From Candidatus Sulfotelmatobacter sp. (GTDB lineage Bacteria; Acidobacteriota; Terriglobia; Terriglobales; Acidobacteriaceae), in NCBI GenBank assembly GCA_030037575.1, contig JASHRB010000246.1, positions 1 through 9,649 on the forward strand: a stretch of 9,649 nucleotides of DNA, read 5' to 3'. Below are positions 7,932 to 9,649 of the stretch, one piece after another; positions within the stretch are counted from its first letter, which is position 1, and every line of letters begins with the position of its first letter. Under the pieces are notes generated by a model. That model was not told where the DNA came from. It was given only the letters and a program-made list of their open reading frames with translations, and made no database searches. The position numbers and the translations under genes are program-made.

Positions 7932-8722
7932 CTATGCCTTGGCCTTCTTGAGGCCAGCGTTTTATCGACCCAGGCGTCCGCCGTTTTGAAATCCTCCGCA
8001 CGCGCTGGCAGATCGTCACATTCGATATCGGCCTTTTCGCGATACATCAAGTTGATATAAGCCATGGCGTCGCGTGGTAGTCAGGCCTGAGTTGGATTGC
8101 GGGGTTGAGCTTATCCATAGCCTCGGCGATTATCGGTTGGTTCTGAACTCGCAGCTCGTCGCAGGCCTCCTCTGATCCGGTTTGCTCGGGTCGAGAGCTT
8201 CATCCGGCATCAAGCCGAGTTTTGCGCGAACTTCCATGCGGGGCTGGTAGCACCGTGTCCAGTCGAGGACGCCGATCGGCTAGTAAGGTTCAGGGTCTTT
8301 AGGATCAAGATCAGAAGCCGTTTCGTCGTATTGCTTGGCTTTATCGAAGTTCTTCCGGTTGAGATATAGATAGGCGGTCCCTTTTGCGGAATTGATCTTG
8401 GAGCCTCCTCCCTCGCCGGAGTCGAGCACCTGTCGATAGTGATCGATCGCGAGCTCCGCGAAGCGATTGTTCTCGGGAGTTTGAACCTCATGGATGTATT
8501 GCTGGGCAGACGCCGTTGCCCGGTACAAGTTCGCCTGGGCATTCCCCGGGTCAAGCCTGGCAGCGTTGTCGAAATGCCGAACAGCTTCTTCGTACTTTGC
8601 TTGCCGATAAGCCTGCGCGACCGGATTCAACTCTTGGCCGGCGGATTGCGCGAGCACCGGCGCGATGCGCAAAAGACAAAAGCGGAGATGGCTGCACCGG
8701 TGCGGACCAATTCACCCCGCAT
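7932..8722 (-). pseudogene. Decayed secreted TPR-repeat gene (stop codon plus several frameshifts)
   Basis: Met at 8722 has a textbook AAGGAGG (8737-8731) eight bases upstream and begins a signal-peptide-like run (M-R-G-E-L-V-R-T-G-A-A-I-S-A-F-V-F-C). A frameshift near 8668 moves to the frame I-A-P-V-L-A-Q, then A-Y-R-Q-A-K-Y-E-E-A-V-R-H-F and two or three TPRs ending D-P-K-D-P-E-P-Y. There a TAG (8280-8282) replaces an expected Tyr. The same frame continues G-V-L-D-W-T-R-C-Y-Q-P-R-M-E-V to about 8170, shifts to C-D-E-L-R-V-Q-N-Q-P-I-I-A-E-A-M, and shifts again near 8070 to M-A-Y-I-N-L-M-Y-R-E-K. A last shift near 7945 leads to K-K-A-K-A and TAG at 7932-7934. Reassembled, it is a roughly 260-residue TPR protein of a kind I associate with Acidobacteriota. 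Five lesions argue for real decay. It lies just downstream of an insertion sequence. Confidence 0.78.
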
Positions 8723-8804
8723 TCGAGGGTCCTCCTTATGCTGCCGCGGACCTGCCGCCTGCTGTTGAAATTAGGGATTGTCACAAAATAAATAGATCAG
8801 ATTC
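8723..8804. other. Junction between the insertion sequence and the broken TPR gene
   Basis: These 82 bases must contain the end of the ISAzo13-type element and the remaining leader of the TPR gene (its AAGGAGG is at 8731-8737). GGGATTGTCACAAAATAAAT (8774-8793) is AT-rich and could be the element's terminal repeat, but the other end is outside the window and cannot be compared. Confidence 0.35.
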
Positions 8805-9649
8805 TTAAGTCTTGGACGGAGCTGCCGTGTGGGGCAAGATCGTATAATTCCAGTCTCCATGGAATGAATCTGGTCGAAGCCGTAGGTTTCCTAACTCAGC
8901 CTGGCTCACCTTTCTACCTTCAGAATACGAGTTAGTGTCGAGCTTGGCCCTTACTTTGAGACCCGCCTTGGTGCGGGTAGCCGCAATCAGCTTTACGATC
9001 ACCGCATGACTGATCAACGGTTTCCCTCGCCAATTCTGGCTGATGAAGGAAAATAGCCGATGCTCGATCTTGTTCCACTTGCTGGTGCCTGGAGGGAAAT
9101 GACAGATGGAAATCGGAATCTTCAGCGCATCGGCCAGGGTCTGGACCTCGGTTTTCCACAAACGCAATCGCGAACCATTGCTGCCTCCAGCATCCACCGT
9201 AATAAGAAGTCGCTTCGCCTGCGGATAATATTTCCGCCCCATCCATGTCCACCAACGACGAATGGTTTCCACGGCAAACTCCGCGGTGTCATGATCCATA
9301 CCCACACTCACCCAACCGGTATTGGTGCCCAGGTCATACACGCCGTAGGGAATGGCCTTCCCCAGTTCCCGAATGACAAAGTCGTGCACCCGCACTTTCT
9401 CCGGCTGACCCTGTGGCCGCAACTCTCGTCCCACGTTCTTGAAGTCTCCCACTAACTCCTTCTTCTTTGTATCTACAGAAATCACCGGCTCGCCCTGCGC
9501 CAGTAACCGTTTCACTCGTTCATTGATGTACTCGAACTGCGCATTGCGGTCCGCATGACTGGCGCCTTCAATGGTTTTCGCATTGGCCTGCAGACTGTAG
9601 CCCAACTCGTGTAGCATCGCGGCCACCATGCGATGACTGGTGCGGTGAC
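8805..9649 (-). CDS. ISAzo13-family (Rhodopirellula-type) DDE transposase, 5' end outside window
   Basis: The frame is open to the right window edge: six codons (H-R-T-S-H-R) precede Met at 9629, so the N-terminal helix-turn-helix part is missing from view. The visible 280 residues match the ISAzo13 transposase pattern: H-E-L-G-Y-S-L-Q-A-N-A-K-T, D-R-N-A-Q-F-E-Y-I-N, then V-I-S-V-D-T-K-K-K-E (first Asp, codon 9471-9473), I-T-V-D-A-G-G-S-N-G-S-R (second Asp, 9192-9194) and T-S-K-W-N-K-I-E-H-R-L-F (Glu, 9063-9065). All three catalytic residues of the DDE/RNase H fold are present and no frameshift is seen, so the enzyme may be active if the unseen N-terminus is intact. The insertion lies upstream of the broken TPR gene and probably separated it from its promoter. 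Confidence 0.9.
   Translation of the reverse strand, partial: HRTSHRMVAAMLHELGYSLQANAKTIEGASHADRNAQFEYINERVKRLLAQGEPVISVDTKKKELVGDFKNVGRELRPQGQPEKVRVHDFVIRELGKAIPYGVYDLGTNTGWVSVGMDHDTAEFAVETIRRWWTWMGRKYYPQAKRLLITVDAGGSNGSRLRLWKTEVQTLADALKIPISICHFPPGTSKWNKIEHRLFSFISQNWRGKPLISHAVIVKLIAATRTKAGLKVRAKLDTNSYSEGRKVSQAELGNLRLRPDSFHGDWNYTILPHTAAPSKT

Overview
The window looks like a chromosomal segment of an Acidobacteriota bacterium (Terriglobia/Koribacter-like). The reasoning rests on the moderately high GC content, secreted Ala/Ser/Gln-rich and TPR proteins of a style common in that phylum, an ISAzo13-type transposase, and a translated 'CHPERSEGS' repeat inside uvrC, which is a peptide signature familiar from acidobacterial genomes. 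This placement is from family resemblance and was not tested by a search.

Layout. At 1-208 is the 3' end of a sensor-like protein with a HisKA-like segment. It is followed by a secreted coiled-coil protein (228-914, +). A DinB/DUF1569-type protein (980-1495, -) converges on it and is divergent from a lipoprotein-like PepSY protein (1577-2296, +). A TetR regulator with a WHG-type C-terminal domain (2444-3073, +) starts at TTG. It converges on a secreted TPR protein (3165-3905, -), whose ribosome-binding site lies in one arm of a 9-bp inverted repeat. Between that gene and the next lies a frameshifted IS110-type transposase fragment (about 4062-4365). Next is an OmpA-domain lipoprotein (4506-5243, -) with a clear rho-independent terminator. 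A 545-nt divergent intergenic region leads to uvrC (5789-7768, +), the one certain housekeeping gene.

Downstream of uvrC the sequence becomes a mobile-element and decay zone. It holds a GC hairpin, a MITE-like 119-bp element with 18-bp terminal inverted repeats (7810-7928), a TPR gene broken by a stop codon and several frameshifts (7932-8722, -), and a 5'-truncated ISAzo13-family transposase with all three DDE residues (8805-9649, -) that runs off the window.

There is no obvious multi-gene operon; most genes are single transcription units facing or backing each other. Shared themes are the cell envelope (OmpA lipoprotein, PepSY lipoprotein, secreted TPR and coiled-coil proteins) and repeated insertion and decay of mobile DNA. 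I see no CRISPR array, tRNA, rRNA, defence island or biosynthetic cluster, and no convincing new multi-gene system. The best leads are the repeat-derived in-frame insertion in UvrC, the MITE, the decaying TPR locus beside the insertion sequence, and the hairpin over the TPR gene's start.
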